Shown piece after piece: positions 42,235 through 50,644 of a stretch of DNA of 59,751 bases. The first letter of the stretch is position 1. Every line of letters begins with the position of its first letter. The notes beneath the pieces were generated by a model that searched no databases, had not been told where the DNA came from, and saw only the letters and a list, made by a program, of their open reading frames with translations. The stretch is from Oscillospiraceae bacterium. GTDB lineage: Bacteria; Bacillota; Clostridia; Oscillospirales; Oscillospiraceae. The DNA lies in assembly GCA_015068495.1 (NCBI GenBank), contig SVKL01000013.1, positions 1 to 59,751 of the forward strand, in the 5' to 3' direction. Position numbers and translations under genes: made by a program.

Positions 42235-43488
42235 TTAGTCATCGCAAACCCACAGGCCCAGCGCAGGATTGGAAATATAGAAGATTTCCTCTCCGTCCAC
42301 GGTGTTGAAGCCGTCGGTGAGCTTGGCAGGGTCGTATTTGGCGGACATCTGCTCATAGGGAGCGTAGTTGAAGGCAGCGCCGCGGACTTCTTCCTCGGTC
42401 AGCTTGCCTGCGCAGTAGGTAATCTTGAAACGGCCATCGGAAGAGCCGTGAATCAAGTGAGCAGCCACGGACAGGTTCTCCCGCAAATCCCCATTTTCGG
42501 GAGCATCCACCAGCTCCAGCACCTTTTCCCGGCCTACATAGCCATACTTGCGGATGAGCTTATCGTTTTCCGCATCCTCACCGAAGTGACCCACAGCAGG
42601 CGCAAGGACAATCAGCTCGCCGCCGTCGGCAATTGCCATACGGGTACGGTAAATCGCCTTGTTGCCCAGCCAAGTGGACTTAAACTCACGGGGATCAAGG
42701 TAGACAACCACCTTGTTAAGACGCTTATTCATATGGGTCAGGTTGATTTCCTGACTCTTTTTCACAGCGGCTTCGAAATTAGAACGCTCCTTGCCGATAT
42801 ACAGGCCGTGGATGGTAACCTCGTCGCCCTGATTGGTGGTGGTAGTCAGCACATACACCAGAGGAATGTTTGCAAGGAAGTTTTCCTGCGCATAGTCAAA
42901 CACACGGCGCACCGGAGAGAAGTCCTTACCCATAATCCGCTCCATACCGTAGAAAGCGCCCAGCATATGAGAGGAGTTGATCATGGAAGAGCCGCCACAG
43001 CCCACGAAGATATTCTTGCTGTAGTTGGCCATACCCACAACCTCGTGGGGCACGACTTGTCCAATGGACAGAATCAAATCGTAAGAGGGATCCAGCAGAC
43101 GCTTGTTTACTTCCACGTCGATGCTGTTGTTCACCAGACCCTCGGATACTTCGGAAACGAAGGACGCGGGGACTTCGCCGATCTTAACCACATCGGTACG
43201 CCAGTTGTGCACCAGCATTCTGTCAAAGGGAACGCCCTCACCGAAGAATGCAACCCACTCTTCCTTGGTCATAGGCACGTGGGTGCCCAGTGCCGGCATA
43301 ATGTCCACCTGACAGGTATCTTTCAGCAGTTCATAGTAAATCGCAGTAATTTTTCCCGCGCCGGAATACATTCTGGTAAAATCCGGGGGCAGAATCAAAA
43401 CCTTCTTCAGTTCCCGTCCCTCTAAGGATTTTGCCAGCGCTTCCTTCAGCGCTTTTTCGGGAATCCCGTTTTCATACTCGTAAATCAT
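42235..43488 (-). CDS. LarA-family nickel-pincer racemase/epimerase (possible aldonate C2 epimerase)
   Basis: 417 residues (DUF2088/LarA family). Residues match Lactiplantibacillus LarA: D36 and R39 in PPDFTR (LarA D72, R75), H70 in ALGTH (H108), H148 in VVPHEVVG (H174), K158 in YSKNIF (K184) and H174 in NSSHML (H200). The spacings H148-K158-H174 equal those in LarA, so the pincer-cofactor lysine and catalytic histidines are kept. LarA relatives racemise lactate, malate or phenyllactate, or epimerise gluconate at C2. It heads the operon with gnd and a sugar-acid kinase, which favours a sugar-acid substrate over lactate. Cofactor genes larB/C/E are not in the window. Confidence 0.88.
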   Translation of the reverse strand: MIYEYENGIPEKALKEALAKSLEGRELKKVLILPPDFTRMYSGAGKITAIYYELLKDTCQVDIMPALGTHVPMTKEEWVAFFGEGVPFDRMLVHNWRTDVVKIGEVPASFVSEVSEGLVNNSIDVEVNKRLLDPSYDLILSIGQVVPHEVVGMANYSKNIFVGCGGSSMINSSHMLGAFYGMERIMGKDFSPVRRVFDYAQENFLANIPLVYVLTTTTNQGDEVTIHGLYIGKERSNFEAAVKKSQEINLTHMNKRLNKVVVYLDPREFKSTWLGNKAIYRTRMAIADGGELIVLAPAVGHFGEDAENDKLIRKYGYVGREKVLELVDAPENGDLRENLSVAAHLIHGSSDGRFKITYCAGKLTEEEVRGAAFNYAPYEQMSAKYDPAKLTDGFNTVDGEEIFYISNPALGLWVCDD

Positions 43489-43537
43489 ACAAGCCTCTTT
43501 CCGGCTCTTATAAATGAGCCATATTTATGCATTATTT

Positions 43538-43566
43538 AGTTTAGCACATAACTTTTAGAATTGCAA
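43538..43566 (-). promoter_or_regulatory. Probable promoter of the epimerase-gnd-kinase operon
   Basis: Leftward -35 TTGCAA (43561-43566), 17-base spacer, -10 TAAACT (43538-43543). A GGCTC/GAGCC inverted repeat lies in the leader at 43503-43520 and could be an operator. Confidence 0.5.
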
Positions 43567-43588
43567 GACACTCTCTACGGTTTTCAGC

Positions 43589-43626
43589 AAAAAAGCAGAC
43601 ACATCTGAGAATGTGTCTGCTTTTTT
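43589..43626. terminator. Terminator after the FAD oxidoreductase gene
   Basis: 16-bp perfect arms including an A6 and a T6 tract (AAAAAAGCAGACACAT and its complement) with a 6-base loop. Works in both directions and closes the leftward FAD gene pair. Confidence 0.9.
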
Positions 43627-43645
43627 ATTTACGGTAAAAGACGTC

Positions 43646-45493
43646 TTATTGCGCCCAGCGCTGGCTTGCCGCGAAAGCGACCGCCTTGAGATTTTCAGCC
43701 ATACCGCCCTCACTGCTCATAGAAGGCTTCGTGGTGATTTTGGTATAATAGCTTCCATCGGCAAAGGCCTGCCGGAAGCCGGCGGAAATTCTCTCCCGGC
43801 AGCCCGGGTGCCGGTCACCGATGCGAATCAGCGCCATCATCGCATTGGATGCAAACTGGAAATAGGCATTGTTGAAATCCAAAACCACATAGCGGGTGCC
43901 CAATTCCTTGGTGTGGTAGGCTGGCTTATCCAGCTCGTTGGGGTCGGTCAGCACCTCCAAAAGGGCATTGACACTCTCCTGATCCCCCAGCTTGCCCAAA
44001 AGGTAAATTGCCATACAGCCTCGCTGCTGATTCAGCTTCCGGCAATCTGCCAGCATTTTGCCGTCCCGCTGGGTAAGCATCTGCCGGAGAATTTCAACGC
44101 CGCTGCTGTCACCCAGCATCGCCAGCGCCAAAGCCGCGTGCTTTCTGGTGTTTTCATCCTCTGACTTCAACAGCGGAATCAGCGCATCTTTTGCCCCGTC
44201 TCCCAGCCGCTTTGCCGACCAAATCGCCCATCCCGGCTTGTCGGTTGCCAAGGTCTTTTCCAGCTCCTTGGCATCTTCAATGAAATACAAATCCGTAGGA
44301 TTATCAACGCCGTCCACTCTGTAATAGGAATCAAAGGGATTGCGCAAGCAGCCGCTTTCTTCCAAGCGGGCCTTTAAGGCATCGTAGGGAACGCAGCGCA
44401 GCGGGCAGCTGTTTTCCTTGGCCAGCAACGCCAAATCTGCCGCCACCTCAGCCAGTTTTTTCATATTGGGCACCATTCTGGCGCAGCTTGCAATATCTCT
44501 GTCCACACCGAATGCCCGGCAAGGCACCAAAAGACCGTCTATGGTTTTGGGAATGATTGCTCCCACCGGAATGGGAACCACCACATTGATAGCGCCTAAA
44601 TTGGCGCCGATTGTCCAGTCGCACAGCTCTTCGCTGTCAAAGGCGATATCCCAGCCGTGTTTGTCCAAATCTGCATAGGCATACAAAACAGGCTTATCTG
44701 TATAGCGGTCTGCAAAGAAATCCTTTAAGAAAACGGTCTCCTCGGTTTCAATGCGTCTGCCCTCCCGGATGCCGATAAGCGGCAGCTGCAGCAAAGAGGA
44801 AGCGTTGTTCCGCGCCTCCACCATATCCTCTGCCCGGGAGAAAATCAGCGCCTCTGACAGCGCCTTGTCATTGCGTTGGTCAACCCGTCCAAAATCGCAG
44901 TTAGTTGTGTAATAATGGCCGTTGAGAAACACCGATGTGACCATACTGTACGGCTGCACAAAGCCGTCCAGCTCTCTGCCGTAGCCGGACGCGCAGCCTG
45001 CCAAATGGGCGACTGTGCCTTCGGCAGTGCAGTCCATCAAAACGCTGCAGGCTACGGAAACAATGCCGCCGGGTGTCAGCGCCTTTACGCCCACAACTGT
45101 ATTGTTTTCCAAATACACGCCCAAAATAAGCGAGTCGTACCAAATAGTCGCGCCGCTGTGCAGAATGATTTCCTCTTGGGCAAGGATACGGGCTTCCATT
45201 TGCATTTTGGTGTGGGCATCCTGAAACGCCAGCACATCATCATCCACCGCCGTATACCGGCCGCCGGCAATGCCAAAATAATGACCGTCAACACCACTGA
45301 TGGTAATGGTGCCGCCCACACAGTTAAACGACTCAATGCCTAAGGTCTTCAGTCCGTTTTCTGCAGAAAAAATCGCAGCCATACCGCCGGCTGTTCCCAA
45401 GCCGGCAATCACAACGTCATACTGCAGCTGGAAGGCAGGCGCAGCCGTTTCCGTCTGAAGCAGCTTACCTTCCCGCAATTCCGAAAGAATCAT
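43646..45493 (-). CDS. FAD-dependent oxidoreductase with C-terminal HEAT-like repeats
   Basis: 615 residues. The N-terminal FAD site is DVVIAGLGTAGGMAAIFSAE (about 26-45). The family signature SFNCVGGTITISGVDGHYFG and the later GANLGAINVVVPIPVGAIIP place it with FAD_oxidored/succinate dehydrogenase-like enzymes. RAFGVDRDIASCARMVPNM is the C-terminal flavin loop. The last 190 residues hold two or three HEAT/PBS-lyase-like units (for example ENTRKHAALALAMLGDSSGV). Its ATG overlaps the upstream gene's stop as TAATG. Substrate unknown; sugar or cyclitol oxidation is suggested by the neighbourhood only. Confidence 0.85.
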   Translation of the reverse strand: MILSELREGKLLQTETAAPAFQLQYDVVIAGLGTAGGMAAIFSAENGLKTLGIESFNCVGGTITISGVDGHYFGIAGGRYTAVDDDVLAFQDAHTKMQMEARILAQEEIILHSGATIWYDSLILGVYLENNTVVGVKALTPGGIVSVACSVLMDCTAEGTVAHLAGCASGYGRELDGFVQPYSMVTSVFLNGHYYTTNCDFGRVDQRNDKALSEALIFSRAEDMVEARNNASSLLQLPLIGIREGRRIETEETVFLKDFFADRYTDKPVLYAYADLDKHGWDIAFDSEELCDWTIGANLGAINVVVPIPVGAIIPKTIDGLLVPCRAFGVDRDIASCARMVPNMKKLAEVAADLALLAKENSCPLRCVPYDALKARLEESGCLRNPFDSYYRVDGVDNPTDLYFIEDAKELEKTLATDKPGWAIWSAKRLGDGAKDALIPLLKSEDENTRKHAALALAMLGDSSGVEILRQMLTQRDGKMLADCRKLNQQRGCMAIYLLGKLGDQESVNALLEVLTDPNELDKPAYHTKELGTRYVVLDFNNAYFQFASNAMMALIRIGDRHPGCRERISAGFRQAFADGSYYTKITTKPSMSSEGGMAENLKAVAFAASQRWAQ

Positions 45494-46245
45494 TACGCCT
45501 CGCCTCCTCTCCCAAACAGCACGCCGCCGTCAAATGCCAAAACCGGATTGGCGTAACCAACCGACGGCAAATAGACAACGCCGTCACGTTCCACAGGATA
45601 TGCGCCCTCTGTCTGACAGTCAAAGCAATCTGCAAAGGTAATCATTTTGCAGCTTTCCGGCAGCTGCCGCAAAAAGGCAGCAACCGCCTGACGGGCTTGA
45701 GGATAGTCCGCGTCTTTCGCCACCGGAATCTTCGCCACACACTGTCCCGGATGACCCCACGCTTCCTCTAACGCCTCTGCCGGCAAAATGCCTGCCGGAG
45801 GCAGCTCTGCCATCAGCAGATTCAAGGTCTTTTTAGAAAGCTTTATCCGGTTGGCTGTTGTATCGATAATGCGCTTTGCCTTGAAGGTGCGATAACCGGA
45901 AACGCCGTAAACCTCCACTTCAAAGCCGGCATCCACCTGCCGGATGGAAACGGTCTTTACATTCAGCAGAACGTTTTTCCCCGTTAGCTGCCGATAAATC
46001 AAGCTGCCAAAGGGAAACAGATTCACTCTTCCCTCTGCAAAAGCGCCTTTTTCTTCCAGCAGCTTTTGCATTTTTTTCGCTTCCTCGCTTTGGGGCTGGG
46101 TGGCATAGTCTGTGCCGAATTTAATGGCGTTGATAAACTCGTATCCCGCCTGCGGTCTATCCTCTAAAATCATACACGCATCGCCATACACCGCCGCCAA
46201 ACCGGCTGCGGCAAAGGTTGCACCTAAAACAATCACATTGTACAC
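45493..46245 (-). CDS. Rossmann-fold FAD-binding-like partner protein
   Basis: 250 residues from the GTG at 46243-46245, six bases after GGGAGGA; a longer ATG start lies upstream of that ribosome site. The N-terminus (YNVIVLGATFAAAGLAAVYG) keeps the Rossmann beta-alpha-beta shape but has GATFAAAG in place of GxGxxG. A middle stretch (KAKRIIDTTANRIKLSKKTL) resembles the second flavin-contact motif of FAD oxidoreductases. It is translationally coupled to the full-length FAD enzyme, suggesting a heterodimer or a partly degenerate paralogue. It may not bind FAD. Confidence 0.65.
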   Translation of the reverse strand: MYNVIVLGATFAAAGLAAVYGDACMILEDRPQAGYEFINAIKFGTDYATQPQSEEAKKMQKLLEEKGAFAEGRVNLFPFGSLIYRQLTGKNVLLNVKTVSIRQVDAGFEVEVYGVSGYRTFKAKRIIDTTANRIKLSKKTLNLLMAELPPAGILPAEALEEAWGHPGQCVAKIPVAKDADYPQARQAVAAFLRQLPESCKMITFADCFDCQTEGAYPVERDGVVYLPSVGYANPVLAFDGGVLFGRGGEA

Positions 46246-46318
46246 CGTTGTTCCTCCCTTGACTTTCAACAAAGTCACAAAACGCCCTCTCTATCCCAAG
46301 CGGGCGCAGATTTAGGTA

Positions 46319-46347
46319 ATTATACTGCCAAGCAATTCCAAAGTCAA
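46319..46347 (-). promoter_or_regulatory. Promoter of the FAD pair
   Basis: Leftward -35 TTGACT (46342-46347), 17-base spacer, consensus -10 TATAAT (46319-46324). The leader also holds the hairpin GACTTT-CAACAAAGTC region at 46261-46276, close to the ribosome site. Confidence 0.8.
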
Positions 46348-46399
46348 CACAATCCTGCCCATTCGGCAATGCAGCGGCAAAGCTTTCGCTTTCCTTATT

Positions 46400-46428
46400 T
46401 ACTTTTCCGAAAAAAAATGCTATAATCC
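46400..46428 (+). promoter_or_regulatory. Promoter of rodA-uxaC
   Basis: -35 TTTACT (46400-46405), 17-base spacer, -10 TATAAT (46423-46428), about 20 bases before the start codon with AAGGAGGTGAGG in between; the leader would be very short. Confidence 0.7.
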
Positions 46429-46449
46429 ACCTGTTAAGGAGGTGAGGCG

Positions 46450-47601
46450 ATGAATCGCTATTTTCAACAGATCAGAAACGCCATTCGCAAGGGCGACTGG
46501 GTTTTGCTGTTGCTTTGTGTGGTCACCACAGCCTTCGGCTGTTTGATCGTCGCCAGCGCCACCGCTTACTTGGAATCCTTCCGTTATATCGGCATGCAGA
46601 TTGTAGGTGCAATTCTCGGCGTGCTGTTCTACGCCTTGGTGTCCTCCTTGGATATTGAGTTCCTGATGGAACGGCGGGCTTGGCTGGTTGGCTTTAACTT
46701 TCTGTTTCTTGCAATGCTGATTCCCTTCGGTGTGGAAGTCGGCGGTAACAAGAGTTGGGTCAGCTTCCCCTTTCTCCCCTTTAATATTCAGGTGGCAGAG
46801 GTCTGCAAAATCACATACATTCTGATTATGGCTTCCCTGATGACCTCCTACAAAGAGAAAATCTCCTCGGTGAAAGCCGTGATTCACATTTCCATCCACC
46901 TGCTTGTGCTGGTGGGTATGAATATGGTGCTTTCGGGAGACTTGGGCGTTTCGCTGATTTTCGTATTTATCTTCATCGTTATGGCCTACACCGGCGGTGT
47001 CAGTTATTTCTGGTTTATTTTGGCAGGCGTTGCCATTGCGGTACTGTTTCCCTTTATTTGGCCAATGCTGGACGATTATCAGCGGCTGCGGATTGAAGTT
47101 CTGTTCAACCCCTCGCTGGACCCCACCGGCACCGGCGTTCTGTGGCAATCCACCTTGAGCCTGCGGTCACTAACCGGCGGCGGTATGACCGGACAGGGTC
47201 TGTTTAACGGTCACCGTACCCAAAACGGCGTTCTCACCGGTCAGCACACGGACTTTATTTTCTCCGTGGTTGGCGAAGAATTAGGCTATGTGGGCTGTAT
47301 CGTGGTGCTGCTGCTACTGGGCTTGATTATCGCCCGCTGCATTTGGGTAGGTGCCCGCAGTCAGGACTACACCCGCCGGCTGATTTGCTTTGGCGCTGCC
47401 GGAGCGCTGATTTTCCAGACCGTTATTAATGTTGCTATGTGCACCCGTATCGGCCCGGTTATCGGCTTGACCCTGCCCTTTATCAGCTACGGCGCCACCT
47501 CCATTGTTTCCCTGTATGCAATGCTGGGACTGGTCTCCGGCGTATACGCCCGGCCTGCCCCCACATCTCACGAATTGTATATCCGTCCCCCGATTTTCTA
47601 A
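46450..47601 (+). CDS. rodA: FtsW/RodA/SpoVE-family peptidoglycan polymerase
   Basis: 383 residues behind AAGGAGGTGA. About ten membrane segments. Conserved SEDS stretches are GGNKSWVSFPFLPFNIQVAE (aspartate/serine loop), SGDLGVSLIF with the essential aspartate region, QHTDFIFSVVGEELGYVG, and the C-terminal GLTLPFISYGATSIVSLYAM. SEDS proteins polymerise lipid II during elongation or division. RodA rather than FtsW is favoured by length and lack of division genes. It is co-transcribed with glucuronate isomerase. Confidence 0.88.
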   Translation: MNRYFQQIRNAIRKGDWVLLLLCVVTTAFGCLIVASATAYLESFRYIGMQIVGAILGVLFYALVSSLDIEFLMERRAWLVGFNFLFLAMLIPFGVEVGGNKSWVSFPFLPFNIQVAEVCKITYILIMASLMTSYKEKISSVKAVIHISIHLLVLVGMNMVLSGDLGVSLIFVFIFIVMAYTGGVSYFWFILAGVAIAVLFPFIWPMLDDYQRLRIEVLFNPSLDPTGTGVLWQSTLSLRSLTGGGMTGQGLFNGHRTQNGVLTGQHTDFIFSVVGEELGYVGCIVVLLLLGLIIARCIWVGARSQDYTRRLICFGAAGALIFQTVINVAMCTRIGPVIGLTLPFISYGATSIVSLYAMLGLVSGVYARPAPTSHELYIRPPIF

Positions 47602-47616
47602 AAAAGGAGTAACTGT

Positions 47617-49050
47617 ATGAAAGCATTTATGGATAAGGACTTTTTGCTGGAAACGGAAACTGCCCGGCATCTGTTCCACGATTACGCAGAAAAGCTTCCC
47701 CTTGTGGACTACCACTGTCATCTGAATCCTCAGGAGATTTACGAGGACCGTCGGTTTGATAATCTGGTGGAGGTTTGGCTGGGCGGTCAAAACCCCGACG
47801 GCAGCTTTGCCGGTGACCATTACAAGTGGCGTCTTATGCGCTCCAATGGCGTAGAAGAGGACTATATCACCGGAAACAAGCCTCCCTATGAGCGCTTCCT
47901 GAAGTTTGCAGAAGCATTGGAAATGGCCATTGGCAACCCTATGTACCACTGGTGTCATTTGGAGCTGCAGCAGTTTTTCGGTGTCTACGAGCCGCTGACT
48001 GTGGAAAGTGCTCCCCGCATTTGGGAAATCTGTAACGATAAGCTGCGCAACGACCCGGATATGTCAGCCCGGGGGCTGATTGCCAAGGCAAATGTTGCCT
48101 TCATCGGCACTACCGACGACCCCATTGATGACCTTGCTTGGCACGAGAAAATTGCCAATGATAAGACCATTTCCGTGGTGGTTGGTCCCTCCTACCGCCC
48201 CGACAAGGCTGTGAACATTCACAAAGCCGGCTGGAAGGAATATATGGAAAACCTTGCCCGCTCCGTGGGCAAGGAAACTCTGCCCACTATGGCAGATGTG
48301 CTGGATGCTCTGACCCAGCGGCTGGAATACTTCCACGCCCGGGGCTGTAAGGTCAGCGACCACGGACTGGACTATGTGCCCTTCCAAGCTTACACCGTGG
48401 CACAGGCAGATGCCGTTTATCAAAAGGCGCTGCGAGGCGAAGCCCTTTCGGTGCAGGAGGTTGAAGGCTTCCAGACCGTCATTTTGCTCCACTTGGGCAA
48501 GGCCTATGCCCGGCTGAACATTGCTATGCAGCTGCATTACTCCTGCTTGCGGAACAACAACGCCCGGATTTTCAAGCTGCAGGGCGCTGACACCGGCATC
48601 GACGCCATCGCCCAAAACACCTGTGGCGGCAACATTGCCCAGCTTCTGTCCGCCTTGGAAGAAGAGGGCGCTTTGCCCAAGACCATTCTCTACTCTCTGA
48701 ATCCCGCAGACAACGCCCAGCTGGGCACACTCATCGGCTGTTTCCAAGACGCCACCATTCCGGGAAAGGTGCAGCACGGCTCTGCCTGGTGGTTTAATGA
48801 CAACAAGACCGGTATGATTGACCAAATGACCTCCTTGGGCAATTTGGGATTGCTTGGCAATTTCGTGGGTATGCTCACCGACTCCCGCTCCTTCCTCAGC
48901 TACGCACGGCACGATTATTTCCGCCGGATTCTGTGTAATTTGGTAGGTTCTTGGGTGGAAAACGGCGAATATCCCAACAATGACACCGCACTTAAGAAGA
49001 TTGTAGAGGGCGTCAGCTACCGCAATGCTGTCCGCTACTTTGACCTGTAA
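47617..49050 (+). CDS. uxaC: Glucuronate (uronate) isomerase
   Basis: 477 residues behind AAAGGAG. The N-terminal HxH metal site is in LVDYHCHLNPQEI (H33, H35), followed by FDNLVEVWLGG-type and the characteristic DHYKWRLMRSNGVEE-region. Later stretches GTTDDPIDDLAWHEKI, CKVSDHGLDY and LGNLGLLGNFVGMLTDSRSF are typical of UxaC. It converts D-glucuronate to D-fructuronate or D-galacturonate to D-tagaturonate, the first step of hexuronate use. It is the only uronate gene of that route in the window, sitting behind rodA. Confidence 0.95.
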   Translation: MKAFMDKDFLLETETARHLFHDYAEKLPLVDYHCHLNPQEIYEDRRFDNLVEVWLGGQNPDGSFAGDHYKWRLMRSNGVEEDYITGNKPPYERFLKFAEALEMAIGNPMYHWCHLELQQFFGVYEPLTVESAPRIWEICNDKLRNDPDMSARGLIAKANVAFIGTTDDPIDDLAWHEKIANDKTISVVVGPSYRPDKAVNIHKAGWKEYMENLARSVGKETLPTMADVLDALTQRLEYFHARGCKVSDHGLDYVPFQAYTVAQADAVYQKALRGEALSVQEVEGFQTVILLHLGKAYARLNIAMQLHYSCLRNNNARIFKLQGADTGIDAIAQNTCGGNIAQLLSALEEEGALPKTILYSLNPADNAQLGTLIGCFQDATIPGKVQHGSAWWFNDNKTGMIDQMTSLGNLGLLGNFVGMLTDSRSFLSYARHDYFRRILCNLVGSWVENGEYPNNDTALKKIVEGVSYRNAVRYFDL

Positions 49051-49065
49051 AAAGCAATAAAAATC

Positions 49066-49089
49066 CCCCCTCGGCTAATACCGAGGGGG
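49066..49089. terminator. Bidirectional terminator, CCCCCTCGG stem
   Basis: 9-bp perfect arms (CCCCCTCGG and CCGAGGGGG), loop CTAATA, flanked by A-run and T-run. It lies between convergent uxaC and the GH28-like gene. The same stem recurs at 54510-54533. Confidence 0.9.
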
Positions 49090-49102
49090 TTTTTTATTGC
49101 AT

Positions 49103-50563
49103 TTAGATTTCCTGAATGTCGATGCCTACGTGAGCGCCGCCGTTAAGGGGCAGATCATCCGGCTTTACAACACCGGAAACAGTAGCCTTTACATCGCCAA
49201 AGCCGCCGAATACAGAGGTCTGATTCTTGTGACCGTGGATGCCTTGGAATACCAAGTCGCGGCCGTTGGTCTCCTTGAAGTATACTGCGCACAGCTGACG
49301 GTCCGGCAGGGTTGCGTAGTCCAAGTCGTTGTTCATATACTTCTCGCATTCCCAGCTTCTGTTGTCGTGGGGAACGCCGCCCATACTTTCATTCCATTCG
49401 TAAGGTGCATCATTGGGTGCAAAATTCACATCCCGTACCACCACGTTACGCATATAGCCGTGGGCAAAGAACACGCCGGTCAAGCCGTTGCCGTACATAC
49501 GGACGTTGTCGATCAGAATATCCTGCGCGGCGCAGGACAGGCACACACCCACCAGACCGCGGCAGGTGATGTTGCGGATGGTGATGTTGTACAGGTCACC
49601 CAGCTGGGAAACCGTATCCGTGCGATAATAGTTATAGGTGCCGATACGAATGCCGTAATCCTGCTTGAACTTGTAAATTTCAGGATGCAGAGGTACGTAC
49701 TCACCGGCTTTTACAAACTGACCGGGACGGGGATCACAGGGATCGCTCTCACAGTCAAACATAATATCCTGAATCAGCACGTTGTAGATCTTCCGCCCGC
49801 CATGGTTCAGCAGACGCACGAAAGAGTTACGGGTGGTGGCGCGGATGTTGCGAATCACCACGTTGTGGATAGAATCATCATAGCCGCAGGGTGCCATGGG
49901 CTCGGCATAGTAGTTTCTCAGGTTGGTCAGGGCAACAATATCGTCGCCGGTAACACCGGTCAGATTCTCGATGTTGAAGTGGGAACAACCGGAACGCAGA
50001 TTAATGCCGTCCTGATTCCGCCAGTGGTAAGGACCGTAGAAATCAATGCCGGAAATCTGGCCGTGAGAGCAGTAGTGGAACACCATAGACCAGTAGCGGT
50101 GGTGGGTGATATTTATATCACGAATCTTGATACGCTCCACGTTGGCAAAGTTAATCATACAGTTTTCAAAGGCGGTCTTTACGCCCTTTTCTTTATAATT
50201 ATCCTCTGTCACGCCGGTGTGCTCGCCGCCATCCAGCAGGCAGTGACCCAAGCCGATAATGGAAATGTTTCTCTGACGGCCCTCACGGGTGAAGCCTGCC
50301 GGTGTATCGTTGTTGGAGTTGCGGAAAATGTTGGTGTTGATGCCGTCTGCCTGCCGCAGGTGGCAATTGTCCAAATAGACAATGCTGCCGGAGTACAGCA
50401 GGATTGCCCGGCAGATATCCCAAATGGGCTTGCCGGTTCTTGCGTTGTGACGGGGGATGGTTACCGCATCACCGGTCTCGGCTGCAGCATCCACTGCTGC
50501 CTGAATCATTGCGCTGTCATCTGCCAAATGGGCATAGAAATTCGGATTAAACTTATCTAACAT
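49103..50563 (-). CDS. GH28-like right-handed beta-helix enzyme, no signal peptide
   Basis: 486 residues behind AGGAGGAAAAAACA. Parallel beta-helix repeats (for example IKIRDINITHHRYW, then VVIRNIRATTRNSF and ITIRNITCRGLVG). GH28 motifs: HWRNQDGINLRSG (N183, D185, as in NTD), VTGDDIVAL (D207, D208, the general acid pair), then RLLNHGGRKIYNV near the GHG position and YGIRIGT near the RIK position. GHG is replaced by NHGG and RIK by RIG, so catalysis may be modified. Most GH28 act on pectin. With no signal peptide this one would process oligosaccharides inside the cell. Confidence 0.78.
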   Translation of the reverse strand: MLDKFNPNFYAHLADDSAMIQAAVDAAAETGDAVTIPRHNARTGKPIWDICRAILLYSGSIVYLDNCHLRQADGINTNIFRNSNNDTPAGFTREGRQRNISIIGLGHCLLDGGEHTGVTEDNYKEKGVKTAFENCMINFANVERIKIRDINITHHRYWSMVFHYCSHGQISGIDFYGPYHWRNQDGINLRSGCSHFNIENLTGVTGDDIVALTNLRNYYAEPMAPCGYDDSIHNVVIRNIRATTRNSFVRLLNHGGRKIYNVLIQDIMFDCESDPCDPRPGQFVKAGEYVPLHPEIYKFKQDYGIRIGTYNYYRTDTVSQLGDLYNITIRNITCRGLVGVCLSCAAQDILIDNVRMYGNGLTGVFFAHGYMRNVVVRDVNFAPNDAPYEWNESMGGVPHDNRSWECEKYMNNDLDYATLPDRQLCAVYFKETNGRDLVFQGIHGHKNQTSVFGGFGDVKATVSGVVKPDDLPLNGGAHVGIDIQEI

Positions 50564-50644
50564 TGTTTTTTCCTCCTTAGCTTTGTTCCTTTTATGATAA
50601 TTTACAGATGTAACATTGCTAACATAAAATTTTCTTATCTGGGA

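Noticed and set aside
49097..50560. A 487-codon plus-strand frame opposite the GH28-like gene
   Set aside because: Antisense shadow; the beta-helix motifs and ribosome site are on the minus strand.
50577..50640. TTACA-TC-TGTAA-type inverted repeat upstream of the GH28-like gene as an operator
   Set aside because: Arms are only five bases in an AT-rich spacer and no matching copy is present at the other promoter of the operon.
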